From Marisa cornuarietis (taxonomy: Eukaryota; Mollusca; Gastropoda; Architaenioglossa; Ampullariidae): a stretch of DNA of 64,000 nucleotides. The DNA lies in contig SMMW01000521.1 of NCBI GenBank assembly GCA_004794655.1, positions 4,531,501 to 4,595,500 of the forward strand, given 5' to 3'. Positions 12,985 to 26,200 of the stretch are shown here, piece by piece (the first letter of the stretch is position 1; every line of letters starts with the position of its first letter). The notes under the pieces are model-generated. The model was not told the origin of the DNA, did not search any database, and was given only the letters and a program-made list of their open reading frames with translations. Position numbers and translations under genes: made by a program.

Positions 12985-13400
12985 TGGATACTGGGTTATC
13001 AGCACCTAAACTGTGGAATGCTCTGCCATCGTCGCTGTCCACCATCACCTCACCAACCACGTTTCGAAAAAGACTGAAGACCCATCTGTTTATTTAAGAT
13101 GGACTTAAACAATCAAGCAACACTTCTGTCTTTATTTTTTACTTTCCTAGTGTTTTATCTATTTATTTAATTTATTGTTTTCTTATTTTTTTATTTTGTT
13201 TTTGCTGTGCAATGAGCATTCTTCTGAATGGATACCTGCGCATTACAAATGGACATCATCATCTTAAACAACCTAGCACCATTTCTGTTTTTATTATTTT
13301 TTACTTTCCTGTTGTTTTATTTTTTTCTACTCTTCTGTTTTTGCTGTGCAATGAGCATTCTTTTGAATGGATACCTGTGCAATATAAATTGACATCATCA
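12985..13400 (+). mobile_element. 3' tail of a CR1/L2-like LINE, copy 1, with duplicated 3' UTR end
   Basis: A frame ending at 13097 encodes LWNALPSSLSTITSPTTFRK followed by RLKTHLFI, the typical last residues of CR1/L2-type LINE ORF2 proteins. The same words occur at 22240-22329. The 3' UTR end, from GCTGTGCAATGAGCATTCTT to ATGGACATCATC, is present twice in tandem (about 13205-13265 and 13345-13400). Each copy ends in a short ATC run. The element is strongly 5' truncated. Confidence 0.7.
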
Positions 13401-13934
13401 TCATCAGTTTGCCTGTGTTGGATTATCTGCTCATCGGATCACCTGTTCACCCATTCATCGCACTTTCGAACTATTGGAACCAGTTTACCTGTGTGGGATT
13501 ATCTCGTCTTCAGTTAGGAGAGCATATCGCTGACTACCCATAGTTAATCCCGTTTATTCATTCATTCTTTTTTTTAACATTAAATGTGGGAACCGTTGGT
13601 TGGCCCTTTTTGTTTGAAAAAGGTAGAAGAGTGCCGTGAGCGCAGTTACATGGAAATGTACACACACGCTCACACCCACTCATAAGAGCACTCTTCATAC
13701 AAAACGTTACAATTCTTCACAAACAGATTTTGGACGTGAATGGCAGTTTTATTAAATAAAATTTTTGCATATAAACACACAAAGAAAAATATAGAGTTTG
13801 CATATGCACACACTAACCCACATAAACATCGAATCACTGCAACTGAACAGAACAGCAAAAGTACAGATATAAAGTCTGTTTAATCTGTTCAAACTTATGT
13901 TGGTCCTTATTTTACCTGTGACTGTCAGTCATGT

Positions 13935-16900
13935 CTACATGTCTTCGGTACTCCATTTATAGGCCTCTTCTTGAATTGATTTCTTATCAGCCAATTTGCT
14001 GAACAACTGTTTCTCGAAGCCATTTGATCGATTCACACCATCCCACCGGTATCCAGGCATGATGCCAAATCTGTTTGGAGGAGGTGCTGGCCCCTTGTAC
14101 CTTGGTTTTTCTGGAGACACCCACAACACAAGATGATAAATGTTTATGAAACATGCAATAACATGCGAAAAAGTCAGGAAGCATACAGATCTATTCAAAA
14201 TATGAATGAAAGGTAAGCATAAAAAAAAGCAAAATTAAGGCTCATTTTGTTTTACCATTTCCTGATTCTTCCTTGGTTTTCTTTTTCTTCAAGAATCCTG
14301 CCATTGGATCACCTTCGCGGTCAAGATCTCTCATCATACGGTCCAGATCTTCATCATCTTTGTACCGAGCAAGAGGCTTTGACATCTCATAGAGATAAGT
14401 CTGCATGACTTGTTCATGCATCTCCTTTTGCTTCAATCTGTAACCCATGGCAGACAACTGGTAACTTCCTAAAGATGAAATCAAGTACCTATGGCTATAA
14501 CTTTTCAAACATCCAGGCAATTTCATTGTTGAGTGAGACTTGAAGAAGTTCAGAAAGGCATGCAAGCATGACAAACCACACAGAACTGTGGCAGGAAACA
14601 ATTGATAGTTGTTTATTAATTTTTCTTTATTTGGGAGATCAGCAAGAGCCAAGCAAGGTGTTACTTCATGTACTTCAGAAAGGAATCAGTGGTAAGTGCA
14701 TGATATGCTTTGACAAACTTGCCTTGCTTAAAAGAAATGGGCACATTGATGGAAATATGATTGCAAACTAAAATTGCTATAAAAATTCAACAGTGCCTTA
14801 AAAATAAGCATTTTTTTTAAAGTTAATTTGATGACACATTATTTTGCTTGAAGTAACCAATACACAAAAACATGAAGGTAACAAGTTGCCAGAGGACTAC
14901 TAACACTTTGACTACTTCACAATTCTACACAAACAGGCAAGAACAAAGCACTTTGGAATGAATAGGACAAAGATAGTTGAAACAAGGGTTGAAAATACCA
15001 CTCACCCTTGACCCCACTCTTTGTATTTTAGGTCCATTGCAGTTTTTCTTTTGGCTTCTTCTTCCTCCTTCTCTTTTTCTGCTGCCAAATCTCTTTTCCT
15101 GCCAGATTTATCACGGAAAACCGTTCCTGCATCTTTCCCAAGTGCGTCTTTATCAATCTGTCACATCAATTTTATTATGAGAGCACATCATCAAAGCACA
15201 GTTGTAAAGATTATTAGCTTAATGGCTGAGTAGTTCTTTTAAAGTTCATGGTTATGAATTACTTTATCATCCTCCTTGCTATCAAATGAATACCATTAAA
15301 ATATTTACAGATAAAATGAATGAAATCTAAATGCGAAAGCATCTGATATGCAAAGATGTGTTGAGAAGTGGAACCTTCTGTTGAGAACAGACAATGTCAC
15401 TGCTTCTTCAGCTGTTCTCAATGCTAATCAAGAGCTTTATCCTCTTTGTGGAAATTTCAATCTGGTTATTACTAACAAATTTTTAGTCTGTACCTATATC
15501 TTATCACACTATTATAGGGCCAGTGCTTTATTGTTTTGTGCTGTAGACAAAATACATGTTGCACCACACTGCCCCCACCTTTCTAAAAGAAACAAGCAAA
15601 AATGGTAACATTAAATTTAAGCTTGAAATTTGATGATTAAACATTCCCTGACAAAACACCACTCTCCTTTCCCAGCTAATTCTTTTTCCTCGCGCCTCTT
15701 CAAACATTTGCAGTTGCATGATTTAGTGTTTTATTACCATATATCTGAAACAAATCATTTTCTAAGGCAACTGTTTTTTAGATAGGTGGCAGTAATAATA
15801 TTATTAAGTAGATCTGTATAACACATTTTTTCAACTTTTAAGTAGGCACAATGTCCTCTGCAGACACAAAAACACAGTGAAATACAAAAATATTGAAAGC
15901 AACTTAATAAGAAAATATATGATGCATATACCAAAAGAGGAAGAAAGACAAGAAAAGCAATGACTTTTAAAACTCTTTCAATTTCTGTCTTTTCTTTGTT
16001 TGAGCGACTGTTTAGGAATGTTAGCTCTCTTACAAAGTGACTTGTTCCATCCACTATGGTATTTCTATGCCAGATCAAGGACCATTTGCTCTCGACTTTG
16101 CCTTATTGCACTGGCCATTGACAGCATTAAGTTAGAAAAGGCGCAAACCATGACAGATTATACATCCACAAAAGTCCTATTTTCATAGTTTGCTTATCAA
16201 AAAATAAAAAACCATGGAAAACTGTACACTTAAGAGCATGGAAAAAACACTTCTCTTCCTCATCAGCAAAGATGTATAGAATCTGGCACTAAAATAATAA
16301 AGAATCTTGACTAAAGAAGAAAAGTAAAAGTGTGTACCTTTTGAAACATTTGGTCTTCTTTTTGTTTTAGTTTCTGAGCCTCTTTCTTCATATCTTGGGC
16401 AGTTGATAGGCCAGCTTTTGCTCCACCCAGAGTTTTACTTGGTTTGGCATCCTTTTGTTTCTGTGATGAAGACTGATCAGAATTTCTTTTTCTTGTTGGT
16501 GATTGGTCGGAATCAGATCCCTTATCTCTTCTCATTGATGGTGATTGGTCGGAATCAGATTCCTTCTCTCTTCTCCTAGGTGGTGATTGGTCGGAATCAG
16601 ATCCATTATCTTTTCTCCTTGGTGGTGATTGGTCAGAATCACTTTCTTGAGGTTTTCTTCTTGGAGGTGAAGAATCACTCTGTACTCCTGTTCCTTGTCT
16701 ATTCCGAAGCTGCTGCTTATTTTGACTGCTTGATTTTCTTGAGGGCAAGCAATCTGAGCCTTGGTAGCGTTTTTGTTTTCTAGGTGGTGAATGGTCAGAA
16801 TCACTATCATGTCTCTTTCTTCTCACAAATGATTCATCAGAGTCACTATCATGTCTGTGTCTTGCTTGCTGAATATGTGTATCACATGCTGTTACTGTGG

Positions 16901-18808
16901 ACAGCTGAGTTGTCCGATTTAAAGGTCTCGAAGTTGATGTGTCCGATTCATCACCTGAGAGACATGCCTTCTTTTGCAGAGGTAAAGGATCAGAGTCTGA
17001 ATGATAATCTTGATCAAAACTCCTTGGATCTGACCCTTTAGTTGCTTTGGCCGGATTATTACTCCCCACAGTAATTACACCATAATTTTTGGATGCAATA
17101 TCTGAAATTGAGCCAAAAATGATTGTGAGTGATAAAAATACTAATACAAGTATAATAATATTGCTAATATTTCTTAGTCACTTTATTTCTCAAAATATAT
17201 AGGCATACATTATTATTTCACAGCCAATATAAAACAGAGTGAATATGATGTAGCAATCTAATGACATCACACAATAGAAGAAATAGAATTCTTACCTTGG
17301 TAAGAAAATGTGCATAGGCATTTATTTTATAGTTAAAATTAGCTTAGCATAGAAGCACAATGGTGGAGTGGAATGAAAAAAAAGTGCATTAAAGATGGCC
17401 TTTAATTAATTATCTATCCATTAATAAATAATTCAAACACTAAATGTTCACTTAAATAACAATAGATGAATCTTTCTTTTACTATGGCAATAAAATGAGA
17501 AAACTTGCCTATTGCCTGCAGTTTCCAGATATATTCAAAACTGTGACTACACAGCAAAATTCTAATTTAGGAGCCCCAGCTAAACCTACCAGTCTGTTTA
17601 TGCAAGTACATCATGTGGTAGCTTTGCTGTAGGTGCCTGTAGCCAGCTGATGTTAATAATCGACACCAATGTTTGGTAGCTCATATGTTTAATAATAAGT
17701 GACAATTTATTTGGCGCAATATCTGAGTCAAAGGGACAGAACTCTATACATATATAAATATATATACACACACACATGCTTGATTGTTTTTACCTTGCAT
17801 CTGCTCATCTATACCAAGCGTCTTCCATCGCCTATTATTTCTGTACTCTTCAAGTTGCTGGATGTGTTCTGGTCTCTCGTCAACAAATTCTGCAATTGTT
17901 GGGGCTTCATCATCAGGTTCAGCACCACCACTGACAGCAGAGTTATCTAAAGATGAAAAATCTATATCGTCGTCGATGATCTTCACACTGTAAAAACAAA
18001 TAGTACAAATACAAAGATAACTGTAATAAACTACAGAACTATTTATTTATCTTTAAAGAAATGATAACAATGGTATTATAGAGATTCGAAAGTAAATGTG
18101 TTCTAGCCTTATGAAAACATTCCCTTCAAGTTAAAATGTCCAGCCTCTTAAAGCACAAATTTACAAATTACATTTATAACATACATATTTTATAATTTTT
18201 TTTAAAAACATGCTCACAAAGAAAAGTCCTTCGGGAAATAAATTTTTGGGGCCACTCTTTAGTAGTGATCAGTGGCCAAGAAAACCAAAATCTAATGCTG
18301 CTGTTTCACTTTCACCTACGGATCCGGAAACTTCCACCCCCCCCCCCAAGTCACGTTGATGCCGTAAAGAATAAGCTATGATCATGCCATAGTACTGCCT
18401 ACTTCCGTAGTGCAGGACAGTAACGTACTAGTTAGTGTTTGAATATTCAGAAACTGTTAGAGAACGCTATTTTGTTTCCCTAAAGAATATAGAAACAAGA
18501 ATGAGGCAAAGCAACAGTAGTACTGTCAGCTTACAAGCAACTTTAAACTGACTTTGTTAAGTAGCCACGAGAATCATACAACAAATCAAAAAGAAGTCGT
18601 ATTTACGTAAAAGATGGAAGACAAGTCCGTAGGGTAAGACTGAGTTAACGCCTTCTAATCATAACCCACTATCTTAAAGAATCATGCAATTTACCCACTT
18701 GGTCTTCTTGATATTGGCTGAGACTTTTTTTCGTTTCTTTTTCTTGTCTTTGGTACCTTCTTTGGACAAGTACCGTTTTAGGTACTCTTCTTTGCTCACA
18801 GCAGCCAT
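13935..18808 (-). CDS. BUD13: BUD13 homolog, RES complex pre-mRNA splicing factor, six exons
   Basis: BUD13 is a nuclear protein of the RES (retention and splicing) complex, which joins the activated spliceosome. On the minus strand the exons are 18808-18699, 17987-17794, 17101-16338, 15157-15006, 14437-14256 and 14110-13935 (stop TAG). All phases agree and give 525 residues, against about 619 in human. The N-terminus [14 protein letters not shown], the IIDDDIDF and AEFVDERPE motifs, the block [13 protein letters not shown], the segment [20 protein letters not shown], and the C-terminal [20 protein letters not shown] are BUD13 hallmarks. The long exon 3 encodes a low-complexity region with repeated [14 protein letters not shown] units, as in vertebrates. 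Exon 1 has a start in good context. Its donor is taken as GTGGGT at 18698 because that is the only choice in phase with exon 2. No frameshift is seen. Confidence 0.95.
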
Positions 18809-19640
18809 GAGGCAGCTGTACCGGAACTTCAAATAGCTCAATTCCCAAATCTTCTCAAAAGCAAGCTGTCATGGCAACGAACCACAGACTTCACATTACA
18901 CATCGCACATTCAGCGTTTATGTATTCCTACGTGCCATATTAGTCTAAAATTAGTTTCAAGTATTCTATCAGTTAATAGGAAGTATCGTGTTATAGAAGG
19001 TTCTATTTATGCTTTTAAGCTAGGATGATGTAGTCTTCAAAACGATATACAGTCCGCTGGAACACCAACATATAGTCATGACTGTGTTGTGAACTTTTGC
19101 CAAAGCATAGATGGAATAGAGCTTTGAAAAAAAGGTTTTGAATATGACTGGGTTGGGATTAACAAAATAATATGCACATAGAATATAGAGCTACGTGATA
19201 GCCCCCCCCCCATCCCCTACACACACACATTAGGCAGGGCGCGTAAGATTGTGGCGGACGTTTCCCACCCGGCAAATGGCCTTTTCTGTCGCATGCCCTC
19301 TGGAATTAGATATCGTCAGTTTCAGGCCAGAACATCTCGCTTGAGAAACAGCTTCTTTGCCAAGGCAGTTTCCTCACTAAACTCCGTTGTGGCCCGTGTC
19401 AGACCCACTTGATCAACATGCCCCCTGGTACCTGGGGATCATGCAGTGTGTAGGGTTGGGGTGTTCCAGGCATATATTCTCACTCTTGCAAGAGACTGTG
19501 GGACTTCTTGCAACCACTGGCATACCTAGTGCACGCAAGAGAGTGTTTGTTTGAATGGGAGTGGGTCTACTGTGCGTATATCTGTGTGTATGAGAGAGTA
19601 TAAATTACGTTACTGAATGAAATGTATATATTGATGGACT
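18809..19640. other. upstream region of BUD13, no gene recognised
   Basis: This should hold the BUD13 promoter and 5' UTR. I see no TATA box at a convincing position. A C-rich run at about 19202-19211 and CA-rich sequence follow. No coding signal is recognised. Confidence 0.4.
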
Positions 19641-20263
19641 ATTAGCTGGAATTACCAAGTATCTTCTTGACAGACTTCAAAGGATCTAGAATAACGCTGT
19701 TTGTCTCATCTGCAAACCATTTAGATATGAACATATATCACATATCATACGCTTTCTTTGCTGGCTGCCAGTTGTAGACCGTATAGCCTACAAACTTTCT
19801 ACTTTAACTATACCTCTGCGATTCCTGGTACTGGTCCTCAGTACCTCTCAGAATTCACTCCCATCTATACACCTGCACAACCTCTTCGGTCATCTTCTGA
19901 TACCAAGCTTCTTCGAGTCCCACTGAGACAGGTCTTTCTCCTACCAAGCCCCATCAACTTGGATCAGATTACCCATCAGCCTTCATCACTCTGATTCTCT
20001 TGCCTGGTTTAAGTCTAATAGGACACATCTTTTTCAAACTATGACTTCACTGCAACCGTGTCCTGACCATTAGCATGTAGAACGTGTGTCTAAAATTTAC
20101 TTTCTGCATGATTAGTGTGTGTTGTAGAAGTTAGCATATCTGTTATATGTGAACATGGGTGCATATAGTTGTTAATGATTTATTCTATATGATTTATGTA
20201 AAGCACTATGAGCAAATTTTTGGAAGCGCTATGTAAATCCTCATATTATTATTATTATTGACA
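19640..20263 (+). mobile_element. 3' tail of a second CR1/L2-like LINE with (ATT)n end
   Basis: Broken frames encode the familiar LINE C-terminus: an LQRI..NAVCLICK-like start, LCWLPVVDRIAYKLS at about 19758-19800, and a serine/leucine-rich end with NRTHLFQT at about 20020. The 3' UTR runs to AAGCACTATGAGC, GGAAGCGCTATGTAAATCC and (ATT)n at about 20250-20263. It is 5' truncated and frameshifted. Confidence 0.65.
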
Positions 20264-21590
20264 ATCAAATTGTAAGCATATTATTATATGCAGGGAAAAT
20301 AATTTACTATTACAGCTACAAGGGGCCTGTAGAGGTCATCTGCCCCAGGCCCTTTTTGTTTGTTTGTGTTTTTAAAAAAAGAGGCTTCAGGATTGTAACA
20401 GCAAAATTGGTGATTAGAATTTACATCCAAAAAACATTGACTCTTATCAATCTTTTAAATCGTCTTTCTCAGTCAGTGTACATTAATGCTGGTGTTTGAA
20501 GCACAGACTAAATTAGGCGTCTCCCTCTTAAAATCACATACACCATTAAGCCCGTTGCTATGGATCATAACTGCCCATTCTGTCGTGATACCAGTAAGTT
20601 AGAACTGCATTTTACTTTTATTTGCCTGGCATACACTACTCATTGAGAGAAATTCATACCCTTTAATTATCATGCATGATCATCTAGTTTTAAGTTAGCT
20701 TTGTTATTTAGCACTACAAACACTAAAATCCTTACACCAGAACATTGCACACTGCTTGCAATTGTCATGAAAGTCTCACACACTTTCTTGTAAGTGAAAT
20801 AGATTATGACTTTTAATAAGCAACATCAAATTGATTACAAAGATGAAAAATTAATTAACTATTTGACTTTATAGTCTGGTATAAAGCAGATGATAATCAA
20901 AGAAGTTTTTATGTATTTTATATATATTAAGTATATTCTCTTTCTAGGTAAACATCAATTAATATTTAACAAATTCAAATGTATGGAGACAAAGATTTGA
21001 GCAGCTTTTTAAAACACATTTGATTGCACATTTGAAGTGTGCACGCACACACACATACACAGATGCACACAAAAAACTGAGCATCTAAAATTCCAACACT
21101 GACAATAAAGCATAAAATTTAAAAAAAATATTGGTTAGTGGTGGTTTTAATATAATGTTAATATGCTTGTTGCTGATTTCTGCATCATCAAACACACTGG
21201 ATTATATATATTTATACATTATATCTTGAGCTCTGTAGAACTTGCAAGCCTATTATAGCTGAACCTTAGATAAAAGCAATATCAGTTTCAAAGTTGAAAA
21301 TGCCAATGGTCAAGTCCTGGAGATAGAGAGTGAACAGTAAGTGTTTCATCATGTTTAGGGCAAATCATGTGAAAGGCAGTGGCCAAACTCTCCTTCCACT
21401 GCCTTTCACCATGCCTGATAAATCTAATGCCCATCAGTGCCGGGTGGGCAAGAGTTTTTCAGTCTATTGCCCGAGTGACCCTTGGTCACATGAACTTCTG
21501 CATCTAAGGGCACTAAGCACAAAGCTATTAAACCTCCCTCAATACCACCTGACCATCATATATATATATATAAACGTCATCCCATGACCT
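20264..21590. other. intergenic, no gene recognised
   Basis: This stretch is AT-rich with a CA-rich patch at about 21040-21070. About 20560-20660 carries a weak LINE-like trace (NCPFCRDTSKLELHF in one frame, resembling the cysteine cluster at 12388-12450), so a worn fragment of that LINE family is likely. No functional gene is seen. Confidence 0.4.
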
Positions 21591-21838
21591 TTTTTCAGGT
21601 TTGTAGGGAGTGGGGTGAGACCTCCCATTTCTCGAGGCCAGCTTTACATGAAGGCTGTGCCCATCTCTCCGTAGCTGCCTTACTTTCCACAACCCTGTAA
21701 GGGAGGTCAAGTACCCATTTGTGCCAGCTGAGTTACCTAAGAGAAGTAAGCTGCACAACTGAGGTGCTGAACCAGCATGCCTCTCAGTTTGGACGCCAGC
21801 GCTCTAGCCACTTGGCTCTCTTCTGCCCCCAATATACA
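21590..21838 (-). repeat. tRNA-derived SINE
   Basis: On the minus strand the head begins near 21832 with GAGAGCCAAGTGGCTAGAGC, which resembles a tRNA A box. A B-box-like GGTTCAGCACC follows about 45 bp later. A non-tRNA body runs to about 21595. A short TATA run lies beyond the tail at 21560-21572. The tRNA-like promoter architecture supports a SINE; the family is not identified. Confidence 0.6.
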
Positions 21839-21993
21839 TGTGGTGTGCTTAAAAAAACTAGCATCCTTTCAATGAGTCAAACATACTTTAACGACAAATA
21901 TATAAATTTAAACATCTTCATGTTATAGAACTACTAGCTCTTAAATGTTATAGCTTCAGGAGATATTTGTATTAGCAAGTATAATTAACAAAT

Positions 21994-22490
21994 GTGCTTG
22001 TTGTATTCAGATTCCAGTTCATAGACCCCCTCCAATACAAGCGCATTGACCACAAAGTGCTTTCTATTGCTCAGTCCTGCATGTACAAAACTGCTCCTGA
22101 CTATTTACAAGACAGAGTTCCTCCTTACCAACCGTCACATGGCCTTTGCTCTGGCTTCCAGTCACGCTTTTGTCTCCCTGCAGTGGAAGACACAAACAAA
22201 AAGCGCACTGGAGCCAGGGCCTTCAAAAACGCGGCACCTAAACTGTGGAATGCCCTGCCATCGTCATTGTCCACCATCACCTCAGCAACCATGTTTCGAA
22301 AAAGACTGAAGACCCATCTGTTTATTTAAGATGGACTTTAAAAAAACCAAGAAACACTTCTGTCTCTATTTTATTTTACTTTCCTGTTGTTTTATCTAGC
22401 TTTTTTTTTTTTTTTGCTGCACAATGAACATTCTTCTGAATGGATACCTGCGCATTACAAATGGACATCATCATCATCATCATCATCAAT
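21994..22490 (+). mobile_element. 3' tail of a CR1/L2-like LINE, copy 2
   Basis: A frame ending at 22329 carries KRIDHKVLSIAQSCMYKTAP, then AAPKLWNALPSS and FRKRLKTHLFI, the standard C-terminus of CR1/L2-type ORF2. It is nearly the same as 13003-13097. The 3' UTR continues through a poly-T run to ATGGACATCATC and (ATC)n at about 22464-22487. The copy is 5' truncated, but its last 110 codons are open. Confidence 0.75.
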
Positions 22491-23209
22491 ATAGCCTAAG
22501 CACATACCCTAATCCACAGGCCTAATACTTTTAGCATCCATTCTGGATGATGCCACGTCTGTCTGACATCATGGTTGATCAGGGGTACAATTATGAAACT
22601 CAGTTTCAGCTACACTGTAACACATACTGGTTCTCATTTCTGATTTACAAATATCTTTAAGTATCCATAGAAAATGTTATTCTGTTGAAACTCAAAAGCT
22701 AAAATATAATAGATTCTAACTTTGACAATTATCGTGTGTTTCATTTTTACACAATCATCTAAAGATTTTTTTTTAAGTGTTGTTGGAAGAATGTCTGCAT
22801 AGGCAATTTGTGGAGTCTGAAAGTCATATAAATGGTTGAGTGGGATCACAAGAAATATTAAACAGCTTACTTAATTGGAAGCATATCCCCTATATAAGTA
22901 AAGAACTCTACATTTATAAATAAATAGATATAAAACACTAATGTAGTGTATGACTGTATATACATATATATATGTAAATATTTATATATATATATACACA
23001 CACACATAAAAAATAACAATAAGAAAGACATAAAGTTAGATATTAAAATGGGATAAGAATTGCATAATGACACAACCTATCTTCTGGTTAACGAAAGAAA
23101 AAAGTCTGTGGATGAGCTTCAGCAGAATGAGCAAAATTCATTTGGTTTACATCAGTTGGTGTTTGTTTGTTTTTTTTAATCACTGGTGGTACTTTAGACA
23201 TTCGTTTGA
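22491..23209. other. 3' flank of NDUFS2, no gene recognised
   Basis: This stretch should contain the NDUFS2 3' UTR on the minus strand. AT-rich sequence and a TATATA/CA microsatellite at about 22958-23007 are the only landmarks. Confidence 0.4.
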
Positions 23210-26200
23210 TCAGCGGTCCACTTCTCCAAAGACAATATCAAGTGTTCCTGAAAAAAGTCAACAAATGGATTCTGTTATTGGTTTGCACATGCATATGTTT
23301 ATCTAGTATCTACAAACATAAGGCAACATGCATACATGTGTCTGTAAAGGGCATGTGAGTGTGTAAAAAGAGCAGATTTATGCAGGTAGACAAACGGTGA
23401 CGATGTGCTGAGGGAAACTCACCAATGATAGCAACCACGTCAGCAAGCATGTGTTTCCTTGACAGTTTGTTGAGCCCAGCCTGCAAGACACCAGTAAAAC
23501 TTATTCTTGTCACAAACTGATAATAATAATAAAGTGAACTGATTGACTGATACAGTGGTACTATATCATGATCCATCAAAGAAATTAAAATTGGTGTTTG
23601 ATCTGTATGTGCATTGGTTAAGAACATATCAAAATTGCTGTCAACAATTTGTTATTTAACACATGCACTTACCAAATGTGCAAAGCCTGGGGCTTTTATC
23701 TTGCATCGGTATGGTTTATTGGTACCGTCAGACACAAGATAAACACCAAATTCACCCTGTAAGAGTCACAAAGAAGATGGATATGTCAAGCACAGGACAC
23801 AAAATATACAAAGCAGCCATGATTAGTCCAGATGACAAAACTAGCATAAGCAACAAGAAGATATGATGTCCAAGCAAAGAACAGGAATATTCTGCACAAG
23901 GTGCATTGCCTACAAAACTATAATTAGTTAAAATGCAAGAGAAGCATGTCTTGTGAAATTGAAGCTGTGCTACCTATAGGTACATAACAATATAAAATAA
24001 ATACAAGATAATGCATGATAAAGCATTCTGAGCACAGCCTTAACTGTTTACATGATAACATCATAGCCATCACATTTTACATTAAAAGAAAAAAATATCA
24101 GTTTGCCTTTGGAGCCTCAATGGCTGTGTAAATAGCTCCAGGGGGAACCTGGAATCCTTCAGAGTAGAGTTTAAAATGATGAATCAGGGCCTCCATAGAG
24201 TTCTGGAAAGTAATACACACACAGAGGTTCACATCATTTATTCAAAATCTGTTCACCTTTACGGAATTTTTATTAATTTCTTTGCACAGCAGCACCAAAC
24301 TCTGCAACAAATGTGCACTATCATTTCCTAATGTACAGTGTTTGATTTTTAAATTCCACAAACAAAACTGCAGCAGTAATCATAGCTAAATGACAACACC
24401 AGCATCCACCAAACTGAAGTAGTACCACAGACATCAAAGTGCAGTTTCAGAAAATAAATAATAATTAAATAGCATAATAATAATAAACAAACTAAAGTAG
24501 TACCACAGACATCAAAGTGCAGTTTCAGAAAATAAATAATAATTAAATAGCATAATAATAATAAATGTGTGTTTTATATAACACACAATCATGCCCATGA
24601 AGAAGTGTGCTCTCAGTGCTTCAGACAAGAACAGAACATGGACAGCACAGTATAGAAAGGACAGGAGGATCACCAACCGTGCAGACAAGTAATAAAAAAC
24701 AAGAAGTAAAGAGGAATCAGGAAAAAAACAGTAAGGATTGAGAGAGTTTTGTGAATCTGCAAATGAAGATGAGCAGGCAGACCAGTCAATATATGGAAAA
24801 AAATAATAAAAGAAAGAGTTAGAAGATAGACTGGCATTATGTGGACTGTTGTTCGGAGTAATGTTCTGGGAACAGTAGTGCTTTTTCCTGCATGTTTAAA
24901 GGATTCATTAGTGGGTACATGACGGATATGAAAGGGGAGCAATTAAGCTCCACTGTCTTGCAGCACAATTACTAAAAATCCTGTGACCATATTTGGTTAT
25001 TCTCGTGATAGGGATAGTTAGCACTAGACACAGTTACTTAGGACAAGGACTAGCACATGTGAACTGCTTATGTGATAGAAGCTGGCCAACAGGCCAGCTG
25101 AAGGCCGATTGGCCAGTTGGGCGGCCAGTTAGCGGTGATTGGCTCCCGGGTTGTTTTGGGTCCGGGAGGGCGGAGGGGAGCCACGAGAGAAGGACGGGGC
25201 GACACCCCTCAACCCCACCTTCCCCAGGTGGACACAGCAGCGCTGCCGTCCGATACGGCCGGGCACCCCTGCCACTTTAGCCCTCCCGGGGGATATAAAA
25301 GGGAAGGGAGAAGCTCGACGGGGAGGAATCATGCATTCGAGGCTCAACCAGCGAGGTGTAAGCATCGTGGGTGAAAGCAAAGCTTGACGTATCGCCACGT
25401 GGTATTGTTCCGCCATAGTCGACGGCTTCCAGGCGCAGTCGGGTGGTGGACAAAACCGTGAGTAATCTTACTAATCATCCTCAAATATCACAGTAATAAG
25501 TAAACTTTAACTACATTGTATTAGTCAGACACTGCTGAAAGGCCCCTTTCCCTCTCCTTCTCTTATTCTATATTTTAACCTTTTTCTCCCCCCCCCCTTT
25601 TTTTTTTTTTTTTTTCCCTCGCGCTCATTTCCCTGTTCTGTCCTCTTATCCTTTATTGTTTCCATAATCGCCCGCCCTTTTCTCCCCTATTCCCTTATTT
25701 CCTTTCACTTTAGCTGTTGTTAAGCTACATACTTCCATAGTCTAGTTGAATATCCCCCTTACCCCCTTTGATGTATCGAACTTGCTTTTACTTTTTTGCA
25801 CCCACATTACTAACCCGACCAAACTGAGGTAGAAAACGGTCTAAATGGGGGACTCCCCCAAACAAACCAGAAAGGTAAATCCTTTCACTAAGAAGGAAGC
25901 AGGTAAAAGAGTAACCCGTAGTGCCGCTAGAAAGCAGGATATGATAAACATAAATGACGACCTCTACCTTAGCGAATCAAGTAGCTGTGACTCATCAGAC
26001 ACCATCAAAGGGAACGAATACAGTATGAAAACCAACGACCCAGACGAACGGACTGAATGTGAAAGTGACAGTAACATAAACGAGGTCTCTGACTCTGACT
26101 CAGACGACGGCTTCCAGACCGTAACTACTAAAAATAGAAGAAAGAAATTACAACCAAGACAGAGGACAAGAGCACAAGACAATACCATCCCCCAGCTACC

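Noticed and set aside
25129..25416. Open frames over the LTR and the LINE junction, repeated at 37388-37808
   Set aside because: These are GC-rich LTR non-coding sequence; they recur only because the LTR is duplicated.
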